From Telopea speciosissima (taxonomy: Eukaryota > Streptophyta > Magnoliopsida > Proteales > Proteaceae), in assembly GCF_018873765.1 (NCBI RefSeq), contig NC_057918.1:64606871-64670870 (forward strand): a DNA stretch of 64,000 nt, read 5' to 3'. Below are positions 1-12,015 of the stretch, one piece after another (within the stretch, counting starts at the first letter, position 1; the number at the start of each line of letters is the position of its first letter). The translations under genes were made by a program, and so were the position numbers. The notes below the pieces were generated by a model. The model had not been told where the DNA came from and did no database searches. It saw only the letters and a program-made list of their open reading frames with translations.

Positions 1-103
1 GGGAATTGGAGAGGATTTTTTTCCCTAAAGGGATAGTACACTTTAACTGAATGAGTTTATCGTTTTTGGAGTTGCCGCTGAAAAGGCTAGGCATGGCAGC
101 ACT

Positions 104-373
104 TAGGGATGTAAATGGATCGAATTCGGCTCAAATAGTGCTATATCCACAACCGCATCCAATTAGCTTTCGGCTGGATTCAGATAATGCTAAACAGATA
201 CGGACACGAATATGGATCGAATATTTTATCCATTTACATGTAAATATAGCTTTTCGGATAGCTATAGCCTATCCGTATCCGCATCCGTTTAGCTTTCGGA
301 TGGATTCGGATAGTGCTAAACGGACACGGACAAGGATACGAAAACAGATTTCGGCTATTCATTTACACCCCTA
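104..373. mobile_element. MITE family A, copy 1 (TIR about 15 bp)
   Basis: The ends are inverted copies of TAGGGATGTAAATGGAT. The right end read in reverse is TAGGGGTGTAAATGAAT. The interior contains repeats of 'agctttcgg.tggattc.gata.tgctaaac' character. Two relatives lie at 15231-15497 and 62575-62751. No clear target duplication is visible for this copy. It is a non-coding, non-autonomous DNA transposon by structure; the superfamily is uncertain (hAT- or Mutator-like by analogy with copy 2). The apparent 163-codon ORF across it is only this repeat read through. Confidence 0.55.
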
Positions 374-989
374 CCGGCACTGTGCCCAGCCTGACTTCTG
401 TGTCTCTCTCACCCTCTATGTAATGACCCCTTGCTTCCCCATTCCACCCTCTCCATTGGGCACAACCGCTAACTCCAAGAAAGCTAATGGCATGCCTAAC
501 CCTCTCCTTTCTATTATACAAACGATTTTGTCATCCATCTAATTACATATATTTTTGAAAGAAAAATAAATTATTATTAGGTGAGTCAATCGTATTCTTC
601 TAACACAAGGCTAAAAATTTAAAAAGAAGGATTCCAGAAAAGAGAAATTCCCTGGTGATGACCATGTGAGATTTAAGGAGTTCAGGAAAGAAAAATAGAC
701 AATTGGGATTTCCTATATATGCCTTGATGGGAGGGGGAAAAAATCAAGAAATAAACATATCAATCCTTAGAAGTATTTTTGAGAAACAAAATCGAAATAC
801 TTTTACTTTCCCCCAACTGTAAGCATTGAGATTTCATGTGTTCTTAGTCCAGCAATCAAGTTAACTGAAACTGTATCAAAATAAACAAATAAATAATGTT
901 ACCCTGAAGTATATCAGAGGAAACAGAAACCATTTAATCAGACCATCCACCATCAGCATCTGCAAGGATACGAGGAAGGGCCAATTTAG
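374..989. other. AT-rich sequence downstream of the DUF3128 gene
   Basis: No coding signal is seen. This is the expected 3' UTR and terminator side of the minus-strand DUF3128 gene, whose stop codon is at 990-992. No clear poly(A) signal could be assigned. Confidence 0.4.
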
Positions 990-3900
990 TCACTCTGGGT
1001 CATTTACATGGCCAAACAGCTCATTAAAATGAGCTGAAGCTTCTTCAGGTGCCCGAAAAGTCCAAATGTGAGGTTTAGTTTTCTCACGAGTTTCCAAAAT
1101 TTCCTAAGAAAAACACAAAAAGTTGTACTGTCAAGAAAGAATTCCGCGTCAACTTTAAACGATTGAGGATCAATATAAAACTGCAGATATGAAAACATAG
1201 CAACAAAACATAAAGGAAGGAGAACAAAATTAAAGGAAATGTGATGATGCAGATATATAGCAGCCTCCTCACCAAAATACTCTAACCAGCATCAACCTTC
1301 TTTCTGTTCTCCACTCCTTTAGGCTATGTTTGGATGCCAAGAAAAGAAAAGATGAAGAGAAAAAACATGAGATAAAAATCATGATGATGCAATGATTGAT
1401 TTATGTGTCTCTCTTCAAATTAAAAAAATAATAATAATTTTTTCTATTCTTTTCTTTTCTTGACATCCAAACATAGCTTAATATATTTGTCCCATATTTT
1501 AAACAAGAAGAATCTGCATCTTACCAGGGTCGATCAAAATGGCCAAGTCAGATAATTCAAATTCAAAAGCAAAACTCTTGAATTGCTGTGTCTTGACCAT
1601 GCATAATGAGCTTACCGAGTGGCAAAACCAAACTTTTCCATGGCATGCCAACTCAATAAGTTGGTACAATTCCTTTTGCAGTATATTACCATAAACCTGA
1701 GTTTGCATCTTCATCAACTAACCTACCAGCCCCCAAAATGCCCACCTAATAAGAAAAGAAGCTTGTCCCTGACATCTGAATATGGACAAGTGTTTGCCGC
1801 AGCAGAATTGCAGAAAATGAACTGCCCTTGTTGTACAGAACTCAAATCTAATACTTGCAGCAGGTTGCCCCCATACTCTTTGCCCTGCTGCTCCCATTAC
1901 AAGCCTATCTGATGATCGAGGTATACATCTTCCATAAGTTCTGTTTGGGGATTTTCTCCTTTGAATTCCCTTGGGCGCATTACCCGCAATCATAATAGGG
2001 GATCTTCACTCCCTTGCCCATTTCACCAACATCCCAAAAGGCATATTAGTAATCCTTTAAATATATTTGGATCCCTGCTATGAGACTAAGGTTCTGCTTC
2101 TTTTGTAGCTTACCTTTACAGCAAAAAAAATCTGGGAAAATCAAATCATCATCATTGTTATTATCTTGTTCACACCTCCAACATGACAAAGAAACATATT
2201 TGGGCATTGGTTGACGAGGAAAAGAATCCAGCCATATGAGGGGGGAGTGTCCAAGGGTGGCAATTGTATCATGGTCTCATGGACCAAGATGCCACCATTA
2301 TTTTTGGAAGGCTCAAACTTAGTGTCACAAAGCCTTGTGAACTGACTCTTGTAAGAAGGACAACATACACCCCTCACACTCAGAATATCCTCATCCTCTA
2401 CCCTTGCCTGTGATTTCCTTGTTCAATTTTTCAACCCCATCTCTGCAACTATGCTGGGGATGAACTATAGGCAGCAAGCAACTTTCAAGTCCCGACAACC
2501 AGTGACTTGTCTGAAGCTCCAATGCCAGCAGTATTTCTTTTATGAAAGTTTTTACCCCCAATATCACCATCAAGTATCTCACCCTTTTTTTTTTCTTGTC
2601 TCCAACAAACTGTTGTAGTCATGATGATGAGTATTTATGCCCACTCCACTTTCTCCCTCTCTTCCAATGTCTTTCTCAAGCAATGACTCTTTTTAAAATG
2701 CACTCTTTCCAAACCGTTTATAACGAATCTTTTCCAATGGCTATTTCTTTTACCCCCGGGATTTGAATCTAAAAAAAAATGGGAAATTGCAAAAAATATG
2801 AGTGAAACCTATCGAAATTGGACAAATACTTCTGTTTCCATAGGGATCAAAATCACTTAATGAATCGAGTTTCAAAAATTAACTTCACGTACAATGTCTT
2901 TACTTTCATGGATTATCAGATTGCTGACTGACATAATTTCAATTTGTAAACAATTTCTTTGTCCCCTCCAGTTCCATTGCTTCTTATTCTTTTGCTTCCT
3001 TATCACCTTCTTTAAAAATTCTAGAAGTAGCATTCTCAGACTCAGCAACAACTATGATCCTGGATTTTGAATTTGTTCTTTTAGCCACATCAGCAGAAAG
3101 CCTATTCATAGAGCTTTCCCCTTTTTCCCAGGGAATAGGAAGAGCAAGGTTTCAAGGTTTGTGAAATAGATAGTTTAAATTTAGAAACCTAAAAAACTGG
3201 ACAATTCAAATCTGTTTGCAACATAAGGCATGCCACAAATGGTTGTTAGACTGGTCACAAACCTTTTTCAAGAACAACATTCAAAAGAAGAAACTGGAAG
3301 TTGTTTTCCAAATTTTTGTATTACATTTCAGTAAAACAATTTCTTATCTCTTTAGACCTATATAATTTCCTTTTGCTTTTAAGACAATTCTTGTAAAATA
3401 TTTTTATTGAATCAACTGAAACCTAAGTCAGCATAAAGCATGTTAGGCTTAGGAGGATCTCCGTTGGCATGACCACCAAAACAGAAAAGATTTTGATGAT
3501 ACAAACAAAAAATGAAGGGGATCAAAAGTAAGTTCAGAAATGTTTTTGATAAATACAAACACAAAGAGAAGTGGACCAAAAGTAAGTAACCCAACATACT
3601 AGATGGTCCGGCAAAAATAAGCATGAAGCATGAACCTCAATATGAGAAATAGAATAAGTAATTACTCACCTGCATCTCAGAAGATCGTTTTGTTTTCAGA
3701 CTCAAACAGTCAAATAGAGCATTCCACTTCTCAGAACAGTTATCAAGTACTCCAAGCCTGTAATATTGCTGCATCTGGTGAACAGGAGCTGCCAAGACAT
3801 GAATTTTCTTCAGTTCAACAGTCTAAACAAATATGAAAATATATTATTGGAATTAAAACATCAGCTAAAAATTAATTCAACTCAACTTTGTTCAGGAGTC

Positions 3901-5572
3901 CAAAGACATCAGCTAGAAATTAAGTCAGCTCAACTTTGGTCAAAGAGTCCAAAAGGACGGTAAAGAATGCTAACAAGAAAGTTACACAGCAAGTTGAAGC
4001 AGAAGTATAACAAGTAAGCTAATGCTTAATCAAAGAAATTTTAAGATGCCAGTAACACACATCAATTATACATGTGTATCTCTTCTTTCTTTCTTTTTTT
4101 TCTTTCCTCTTTTGTTTATCATTTTTGATTGGCACAACACAAAGCGCAACTTATCAAGCCTAATATCAAATTTTACTCTAAAGTACTCTACTACTTGCCG
4201 CCCATTTCAAATCTTGGTAATGCAGGCTCAATCCAGTCGATTAGGTAAAACTTCAGCATAAGGGTTTGTAGTGTTCCTTTTTCTATCCTCAAGAGCATTC
4301 TATTCCATTTTTCCCCCCATAGGTTGCAAGTTATGAATCCATTTTGGGAAACATTTTTTAAGAGGATTGATGTGAAGCCATTAGTATCAAATTCCATATA
4401 ACAATAAACATAGCTCAGTGCAATAAATTAAACTCACATTTCTTCCATACATCTTTCTCCTTTGGTTCCTCAATAAGTCAAAAAGTATTATAATAATGAA
4501 AGAAAAGATCCCCAAATCATTATAAGGGCCAAATGGACTAGTAAAAAATGAGGACTCTATGATGTAAATTCACACATTTCTTGATATTTGGAATGAATTA
4601 GGTCTTAGGTGGAATGATCAATCTGGAACCCTAGGTGGGTTGTCTTCCATATCCTCAATTTTTCTATCTTCTTTTCTCTTCTTTATTCTCTATCTTATCC
4701 TTATTTCTTCACATAATTCCTAAATAGGTATTCTTTTCCAGCTATTAATATTGAATCAGATTGTTCTGACTCTAAATTCTCAAAATCAAATTTCCAAATC
4801 CTAGAAACGCTATTCCTTAAACTCCAATGGAAACTACAGATCCAGAAATTGCCACATTTGATCACCTAACAAAAGTGACAAATAGTCATCTCTCTCTCTC
4901 TCTCTCTCTTTTTTTTTTTTTTTTTTGGGGGGGTGGGGGGGGGGGTTAGAACCATTTTTATAACATATGCACATTGTTTCTTCACTTCCTATAAGACCTC
5001 TAAACTCTCTCCAGCCAACACCTTCAGCCCATATAGTGACTCTTATTCTTTGATCTGCCAGCCTATTTGCTCAAGTATTCAAGTGCAATAAGATCAAGGC
5101 CACTAACAGTTTGCCCATTACACCACATTCAATAACCACACTCAGCATTTATGAAACTGTCCCAGTAGAATCCATACATTCTTGAACAAGCAAGGTTTAA
5201 GATCCAAAAAGAGACAACTCATCAATAAAGATTGTTTTTCTACCATGGGGATTGGGTTCCCCTGGAGAGGGAGGGAGCAACAATGTTGTAAAAGTATATC
5301 AAAAATGAAAAATAAAAGGAAGAGTTCAAACAGTAAAATTCAAAAGAGTGAACGCAGATAACAAAATGAAATGCAAAGGATTCTAAGCTTTTAGAGATGA
5401 ATTAAACTGAGTATTATAGCATGTGCGACACTGAGAAAAGATAACCATACAAAGGAATATACAAGTAGAGGAGAAGGCAAATATGCGTACAGTAGCAAAA
5501 CGAGAGAGCATCGAAGCAAGTGGTGCAGGATAAGCGCGATCCAGTACTGGAGGACTCTTCCTTTGGACTCAT
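990..5572 (-). CDS. DUF3128 / PANTS-like small Cys-rich protein (three exons)
   Basis: The minus-strand coding exons are 5572-5491, 3788-3670 and 1103-990, 315 nt together, giving 104 residues and a TGA stop. The splice sites are GT/AG: GTACGC after 5491, an AG ending at 3789, GTGAGT after 3670 and a TTAG ending at 1104. The phases join without a stop. Exon 1 gives the Cys-rich start (SCTTCFDALSFCY). Exon 2 continues with SPVHQMQQYYRLG, DNC..KW, and LFDCLSLKTKRSSE. Exon 3 has ILETREKTKPHIWTF and ends in NDPE. This spacing of Cys residues (C..C......C, then C and C) is that of DUF3128, the family of human C22orf39/PANTS; plant members are of about this length. The molecular role in plants is not known to me. 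The start at 5572 was chosen because the upstream in-frame Met lacks family similarity. The first intron is 1.7 kb and the second 2.57 kb. Confidence 0.82.
1322..1477. mobile_element. Tourist-like MITE (156 bp) with TTA target duplication
   Basis: Left end GGCTATGTTTGGATG and right end (reverse complement) GCTATGTTTGGATG continue as imperfect inverted repeats of more than 30 bp rich in AAGAAAAGAAAAGA. The flanking TTA at 1319-1321 and 1478-1480 fits the 3-bp TTA/TAA target of PIF/Harbinger elements. It sits in intron 2 of the DUF3128 gene, so it is transcribed but spliced out. Confidence 0.75.
4890..4946. repeat. (TC)n, poly-T and poly-G tract
   Basis: A CT microsatellite runs straight into a T run and then an interrupted G run, in intron 1 of the DUF3128 gene. 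It is low complexity and likely length-polymorphic. Confidence 0.9.
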
Positions 5573-6400
5573 TGATCTTTGAGAAGAAAGCCCCTGTATC
5601 AAGCTTCTATTAGTTTGTATCAGATTAAGATCAAAGTGATCAGAACCACATAAGCTTCCATACTCCATTTATAAGATGCTTCTATAAAAAACAGAGAAAT
5701 TTTTGAAAAATAGTCTGTCCCATGGATCGACAGCCACACAAGTAAATGACAATTAGCAGCTCCAAAATCCATGCTCAGTAGTGGCACCGCTGACTCACAG
5801 ACTTAACAACCCCAATCAAATTTCACCCCCTGGGTTGTTCCTCGATCAAGAAATGAACACCCAAAATCAACAGCCCCAATCATATTTGTTTTTCCCTCTA
5901 TAAGACCATTAATAGCTTCAAATGGTTAGTTCTTTTAATATTTTTCTAGTAAAGGAGTACAATAAACATGCAATAACGCATAAGTATCTGGGCCTGAAAG
6001 GGAAAGAATGTAAGTCTGATGAGAAGTAGCAGAAGGCCAAGGTAAAGGATAAAAATCGGAAGTTTTATCTCTGGGTTATACTTATCCCTATCCCGAATTG
6101 GCATTTACACATCCATGTTCCAACACCCATGAGGCCATAGAAACATAGTCAACGAGGCAAGGGAGGGAGAGAGATACTTACAGAGAGGAAGGGGCCGCTG
6201 CAATCCACTGGGAAGGGAGAAGAGATGCTGCAATCCACTGGAAAGGAGACTTAGATGGAGAGTGGAGACTCACCGGAGTAGCCGCTGCAAGCCTGCAACC
6301 ATTGCCGGAAGGGAATTCGGGTTCCAAAATCCACAGGTTTCTTTGGTTGCAACCATTGAAAAAAGAGACTTTGGGTTCGAAAGTTTGGAAGAAGGGTCGT
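5573..6400 (-). promoter_or_regulatory. 5' UTR exon(s) and promoter side of the DUF3128 gene
   Basis: A strong minus-strand splice donor (CTCT|GTAAGTATC) lies at about 6178-6185. A possible acceptor (TTTTTTATAG) lies at about 5683, so a non-coding first exon probably spans about 6185-6390. A short direct repeat containing 'gctgcaatccactgg' occurs at about 6196 and 6228. The exact transcription start cannot be read. Confidence 0.4.
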
Positions 6401-6489
6401 TTAGATTTTGGAATTTTTTGGGGGATTGATTTTTTATTTTTTATTTTTTTTGGAATTTAATCTTTAAAGCAACCTTTTTAATACGTGTT

Positions 6490-8642
6490 ATTATGTTTTT
6501 TTTTTTTTAATAGATGAAAAGCAAAAAACATAAGATTAATCAGCAGAATGTACAGAACTTATAATACAAGCATTCTTAGCCAAGTTCTTAGTTATTGCCA
6601 TACAAAGGCAACCCATGGTAAACCTAAACTCTATATTTTGAGATCTATCAGATATATACATAAAGTGGTGGAACAAGGTCCAAGGCCATTGGCATTTGGT
6701 AGGAGATGGAAGGGCTTGGGTGACTCGTTCCTCATCACACAAAATTTCTTTAATCTCCAAACCCAATACAGGCAGCATGGTCCAACCCCTTACGCAAAGC
6801 AAAACAGTAATTAGCCAAGTCAGCAGTAAGTTGCGATTTTCCTACATCAAAAAACCTAAACATGCCATGCACCAAAATGAGATAGGACCAGCCAGCCTCA
6901 ATTAGTCCGGAATCAGTGAACCCTGCACATATTAAGATAGGAAAATCATAATATGGTAAAGTAAAAGTGGGAGAAGCAATAGAAATTTCTATATCATGTG
7001 TTTCATCCCCCTGTGAAGAAACAAGGAAAGGTGATACCTGTAGATCCACTATCCATGTCGACACAGCCTTTAATATCCATAAAGGGTTAGGTTGTTCAGA
7101 ACCCATGACTGCCTTGTTCCTACTCAGCCAAATATAATAGCAAGTAATTATAAAAATACTAAAAAACCAAGTTAACAAAGTTTTGTTTGACCGAAACTGG
7201 AGATAAAAAAACCGACAAATAGTATTGAAGTCCTCAAAATCCAAAGAGTCAGGCCTCTGTCCCAATGGTCCCGCCGCCCACACATGTTTGACCCAATAAC
7301 AAGAAAGGAAAAGGTGCCATAGAGTCTCAACACCGTTTCCACAGAGTGCACAGGTAGAGTCAAGCTGGATCCATTTTGACAGAATATCCTTGAGAGGGAG
7401 TCCTGCATTGAGCAAACGCCAGAAAAAAAGCTTAAATTTTGGATGAATTTGAAGTTTCCAAAAGAATTTCCACCAACTAAAGAAATTTGCAGAAGTATGC
7501 TTAGACAAAGATTGTAATGCTCTAGCTGCAATTTTTGTGGTAAATTGACTAGTTTTGGATTTGATGCAACACCACCTGTCCTCAGAGGAAGAAAAAGTAG
7601 TGGCTTGTATTACAGGTAAAATAGTTGGTGGAATGAATTGTTTTAGAATATCAATATTCCAACCTGAATCAGATTTGAAATGACTAACAGGCAGAAGTTT
7701 GAGATCTTTGTTTAACTGCACCATGGTCATGTTAGAAAGATTACCTGAGAGAGAAGGTACCCATTTATCATACCAAAAAGAAGTTGTAGTGCCATTTCCT
7801 ATCTTACGTATAACCAACTTCTCCAGATCAGGAATCACATGAGTAATGCTATTCCAAATCCAAGAACCTTTCTTAGGCCTAGAGCTTGGGTCGAACAGGC
7901 TAACCTTAGGAAAATATTTAGCTTTTAAAGTTCTGGCCCACAAAGAGGTTGGTTCATTTAGCAAACGCCAACCCAGCTTAAGAAGCATTGCTTTATTATG
8001 GTGCTCAACTTTCCTAAAACCCAAGCCCCCACCGGCCTTTGTCGGCACATCCTATTCCAAGAAATAAGAGGGTGCTTCTTTTTGGAGCTATCACCATTTC
8101 CAAGCCAAAAATTGAGGCATAAAGAGTCAATCTTATGGCAAACTTTCAGAGGGAACTTGAAACAGCCCATCAGGAAAGCCGGAGTAGAGGCCAAAACAGA
8201 TTTTATCAGGACACTTCGTCCAGCAAACGAGAGGAATTTGGTTTTCCATAAAGCTAGCCAACAGTCCATTCTCGTGATCACCCCCTCCAGAATTCCGAAC
8301 TTTAGATCTCGATATTTTGACCCCTTGAAACATGTTAAGTTCACGGTAGACGAAAAAAAACCGAGAAAGGACTTCCATGGCCAAGATAAACAAGTATGGA
8401 CTGAGAGGGCATCCTTGGCGCAGCCCTCTAGATGCAGGAAAAAAATCAAAAGGGCTACCATTCAGTTTGATAGAAAAGGAAGTGGAAGTGATTAAATTAG
8501 AAATTAATCGTGTCCAAAGGTCCCCAAATCCTAAAAATTTGAAGAGAGAAGTCAGAAGACCCCATTCCACTCTATCGTATGCCTTAGACATATCAATCTT
8601 AATAGCAACATAACCTTGTTTGCCCCGAGTGTTTTGGACGTA
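6490..8642 (-). mobile_element. 5'-truncated L1-type LINE with 11-bp target duplication
   Basis: On the minus strand the element begins inside the reverse-transcriptase ORF and ends in a poly-A tail (poly-T on the plus strand at about 6496-6508). TAATACGTGTT flanks both sides (6479-6489 and 8643-8653), a good 11-bp target-site duplication. The coding remnant runs from the RT palm through zf-RVT to a decayed RNase H domain. It lies about 100 bp upstream of the DUF3128 promoter region. It is dead as an element: 5'-truncated, frameshifted and without the RT active-site segment. Confidence 0.88.
6750..8639 (-). pseudogene. LINE ORF2 remnant: RT fragment, zf-RVT, RNase H-like
   Basis: The open frame starts at 8639 (GYVAIKIDMSKAYDRVEW) and continues with RGLRQGCPLSPYLFI, which are RT palm motifs. 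It then shifts frame near 8260-8300 and again near 8050, and continues to 6750. The later part carries GGLGFRKVEHHNKAMLLKLG, a zf-RVT block (FFWRLLNAGLPLKDIL, CALCG....ETLWHLFLSC) and a weak RNase H-like tail. The segment that should carry the F/YADD catalytic motif is missing between about 8320 and 8300, so part of the palm was deleted. Same family as the LINE at 29.2-30.6 kb. Confidence 0.85.
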
Positions 8643-8653
8643 TAATACGTGTT

Positions 8654-9300
8654 TTTTTTGTTGAGGACGAATAATACGTCTTTAATACACATACAATCTA
8701 ATAAAAATTGTGTTTGTTACCATATAAGTGTATTTATATGTAAAAATACATTTATTGATTTTTTTTAATCCGAATATTATTTAGAACTGGGGAAGTCCCT
8801 AAATGAAAGATAAAGGGGGACATAACCCGCCTTACCCCTACCATCCTTGTCGAACAAGTTAAAGGCCTTCGTCAAATCTGCCTCACGTGACGACGACAAC
8901 GACTCATGGCTACTGTAAGGCCACTGCAAATGCAATTTGATGATTGATTAGCGGATTTCGTCAGATTGTGGTGGCTGCAGTGCTTCTTTGCTTCTCGTAC
9001 TCTCACGAAAAAACATCTCTCCTACCATTCTTCTCCCCTTTTTAATCTCAAATCTCTGCCTTCTGTAAATCAAGGGGTTCAAGGTTTTTTGCAAGGGGGT
9101 CTTCAAAGTTCCTCCTCCAAGATTTGAAAGTTCCCAAAGTCAAGAACGAAATGCTTGAATTCAAGACGATACTGAAGAAAATATGGACATTTTCCCATTG
9201 ATATTACTCCCTACTCTGATTATGTTTCTTTTGTGCATAATAGAAGGAATGAGAAGCACAATATGGGGACTTCTTTTGGCCCGCTCCTACGAATCATCTA
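8654..9300. other. Intergenic sequence, no recognised gene
   Basis: AT-rich DNA follows the LINE. A GC-richer piece at about 8880-9180 reads like a broken first exon (ATG at 8906, in-frame stop after 13 codons) but no protein family is recognised. The stretch 8640-8770 weakly resembles 53760-53935 (both rich in AATACGT and TTTAATAC). Confidence 0.4.
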
Positions 9301-9742
9301 TCTAGTTTTGGGTGAAAGATAAATCACAGTTCCTTGAGTACCATAGATTGATCTAAAACACCAATAACAAAAGATAGAAACTGTAATTATCGAAGCATAC
9401 CTTGTCTGGGATCCATCGTCACAACGATACACATCGAAAATCTGAAGATCCTCTAAGCAAGATGCTTCTCTTCTATTCCCCTCGTAATCACTGACTAGAT
9501 GAGAGAACCGAATACTATTGTGTGTATCTTAGGGTTAGAAGGAGGGACCTAGCTCTTTATTTATAGAGTTTTCCAATGGATCCACTCATCACAAGTCCAA
9601 TGGTCAACAATAAGGCCAACACTAGCCAGCTCATATTAGACTAATTAGAACTCCTATGTCCCACTTAATTAGACCAAATAATTGGCCCGGTTTCATCAAA
9701 CCCAATTAATATAAATCCACACATATTGGAAGTATTCTAACA
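9300..9742 (-). mobile_element. Copia-type LTR fragment
   Basis: On the minus strand it begins TGTTAGAATACTTCC and carries a TATA-like box (CTATAAATAAAGAG) near 9560, as copia LTRs do. TTGTG follows it at 9743-9747. The same TTGTG before a TG occurs at 9518-9522, which would define a 220-bp solo LTR at 9523-9742. The sequence beyond that also looks LTR-like, so the left boundary is uncertain. Confidence 0.45.
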
Positions 9743-9870
9743 TTGTGTTGTTTGCATTCATGTGATGCTTATGCCACTGATTTTTTGAGATTATTCGATC
9801 GGCTATAGTGGTGATGGATATCGAGGATGGTACAAATAGGGATGCAGAGGTGGTGAAGCTATGGTGATGG

Positions 9871-10236
9871 TGAAGTGCCATGTACCCGGCCCCACAGATG
9901 GCGAGATATTGTCTGCTTTGGGCTGAGACTTACACGGTTTAAAATACATCATGCCAAGTAAGGAGGCCACAACATATATGCACATTCCATGACACTTCCC
10001 TGGGATTATTCTGTGGTTCTATGGTTCTACATCCACGCTTCCATTGCGGCCCATCCCTGCTCTGATACTCTAATGAAGTGCCATGTACCCAACCCTATTG
10101 ATGACACGATATTATCTACTTTGGGCTGAGGCCTGCACAGTTTTAAAATGTGTCATGCCAAGTAAGGAGGCCATAACATATATGCGCATTCCATGACACA
10201 CCCTTAGGCAATGTGGGACTATTATGTGATTCTACA
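9871..10236 (-). mobile_element. TRIM element, 366 bp (LTR 161 / internal 42 / LTR 163)
   Basis: Two similar copies (9871-10031 and 10074-10236), each starting TGAAGTGCCATGTACC and ending TTCTACA, flank only 42 bp. On the minus strand the LTRs read TGTAGAA...CACTTCA (TG...CA). Directly beside the right LTR, 10058-10073 read in reverse gives TTAGAGTATCAGAGCA, close to the initiator-tRNA-Met primer site (TGGTATCAGAGC). There is no coding capacity. The flanking 5-mers (GATGG and AGTGG) match only partly. Confidence 0.72.
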
Positions 10237-11229
10237 AGTGGTGCAGATATGCAGCAGGGGCAACGAGGTGCATAATAGTAAAGCTCACAGACTACTAGAT
10301 ATTTCTCTGCTTCCACAGAACGTACATCTTTTTTCTACCAGCTACCTAAAGTTCCATTGTAGAGTGGAGGGTAAGCAAAGTTCAATAAATTTGTCAACAG
10401 TGATATCTCGCGTTACAAGTTCGATATTATTCCTCTTTTAAGGCATTATACTTTTAGTGATGTTCTTCAATTCACATTTTACCTCCTAAATACAGACATG
10501 GGAAAATTTTTCAATATGTAATTTTTAATTCCAAAATTTTTCTATGTAAAATTTTCACCTGTAAAAATTAAGCCGAAACAAACGGAGCCTTCACCCATGG
10601 TGCAGGGAGAAATCCTTCAATTAGCTTTTTAGGGTCCATCAAATTAGAATCGTAAATCTACAACATTGAAATAAAGCACATGCATGTACTTTTATGAGAT
10701 ACAATATAATTAGAAAAAGGACGGGTACACCATTGGTGTACCATAAGCTAGCGCCCACTATGTATATCTTTCTCTACTCCCTTTGAAATGACCCCTGCCC
10801 CTCTGGTATGATACCCCATCCTATGCCCCCCATTGGTGCCATTAGCTAGTTTAGCGTACATGGGGAGTGCCTATCCCTTTCCCATTACTATCCCCCCCCC
10901 CACACACAAGGATCTATCGTATATATTATTGGAAAAATATCAAAATGACAAATTATTTCAGGCCTTTAGGGAAGGAAGGAAGGAAGGAAGGAAGAGTCGA
11001 ACAACAAATCCTAGCTAGGCATTTACAAAGCATGAGGTTGAGGTGCATATCAAAATGATGATTTATCTTCATCACAAAATAAGCATTTCTAGAACAGATC
11101 TGTGTTCACTTCATTTAATATGAGATTACCTATAAATACCCTAATATTATCATTTACATATCATGGAAGTGTATGTGTGTAGGGTTGTGCAGGATGACAT
11201 TGAGATATGGGAGGAAACCAATAAGAAGG
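10237..11229. other. Intergenic sequence with a (GGAA)n microsatellite
   Basis: No gene was found. A GGAA microsatellite lies at about 10972-10996. A C run (about 10890-10900) precedes it. Short ORFs here have no recognisable domain. Confidence 0.5.
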
Positions 11230-12004
11230 TGTTGGGACTCGTTTTATGCTCAATAATGGGTCAGACACGTGAGGGTGGCGTAGGCTGACCAGGTCAAAGG
11301 GGGAACAGTTGAGAGAAAATCACTCAGGAGGGGGGTAATGCTCCCTATTTCCCAGCTAAGGGATAAGGCCCACCACGTCCACAACAATATATGATGGGAC
11401 ATGATGAGGAAAACATCTTAACAGGAGACTACGTGGCGAGCAGAGGAGATAGGGCACGAAGGCCACTAGAGGAAACGATAGTTGTAACCGCCAGGCAGAA
11501 TCCTTGTTGGGCCCATCTATAAAACCCAAGGGAGCTGTCGTGCATAAGGACACAACAACTCAACACATTTAGCATTTACCTTTCAGCATTTACTTATTAG
11601 TTCTTCATTTTGTTTTCTTCTGGGAAGTGTACGTTACAGTCATCGGGTTATCCATTGGGAGGAATCAGGAGCTCATCCACCTCAGTAGAATGGTATGATC
11701 TGGTATTGGCTTGTTTATTTCCCATTATTCAATCAGTTTATTCAATTTATGTGTTTGTCTTTTGCCTATCATATAACTTTTTGTTGACAATCTTGCGCTT
11801 TGTTGTTAAGAATCCCGTTGAGACCGATATTTTTAAAGTCTAACCCAAAGGTCCTTAGAGTTACTCAGGCACGAGGGAACCTTAGATTCCCTGTTGAAAG
11901 TCAGATAGGCAAATCCCAGCCTGTTTGAGCCTGCGTCAAAGGTTCTGGCACACCCTGCACTTATTCCATCCGTGCGCCATGTGAGAGTGTGGACATTTCT
12001 TCCA
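11230..12004 (+). mobile_element. Probable solo LTR (TG...CA, internal TATA box)
   Basis: It begins TGTTGGGACTCG and ends TTCTTCCA. An LTR-type TATA box (CTATAAAACCC) lies at about 11517-11527. The flanks CCAATAAGAAGG (11218-11229) and CCAATAGAAGG (12005-12015) are nearly identical but longer than the usual 5-bp LTR duplication. No internal domain is present. The family could not be assigned (gypsy-like by length). Confidence 0.42.
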
Positions 12005-12015
12005 CCAATAGAAGG

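Noticed and set aside
51-542. 163-codon ORF at the left edge
   Set aside because: It reads through MITE family A copy 1; the same peptide type appears at 15263 in copy 2.
8906-9180. Possible organelle-targeted first exon
   Set aside because: A stop follows 13 codons after the ATG, and the later open part has no recognised family or good splice donor.
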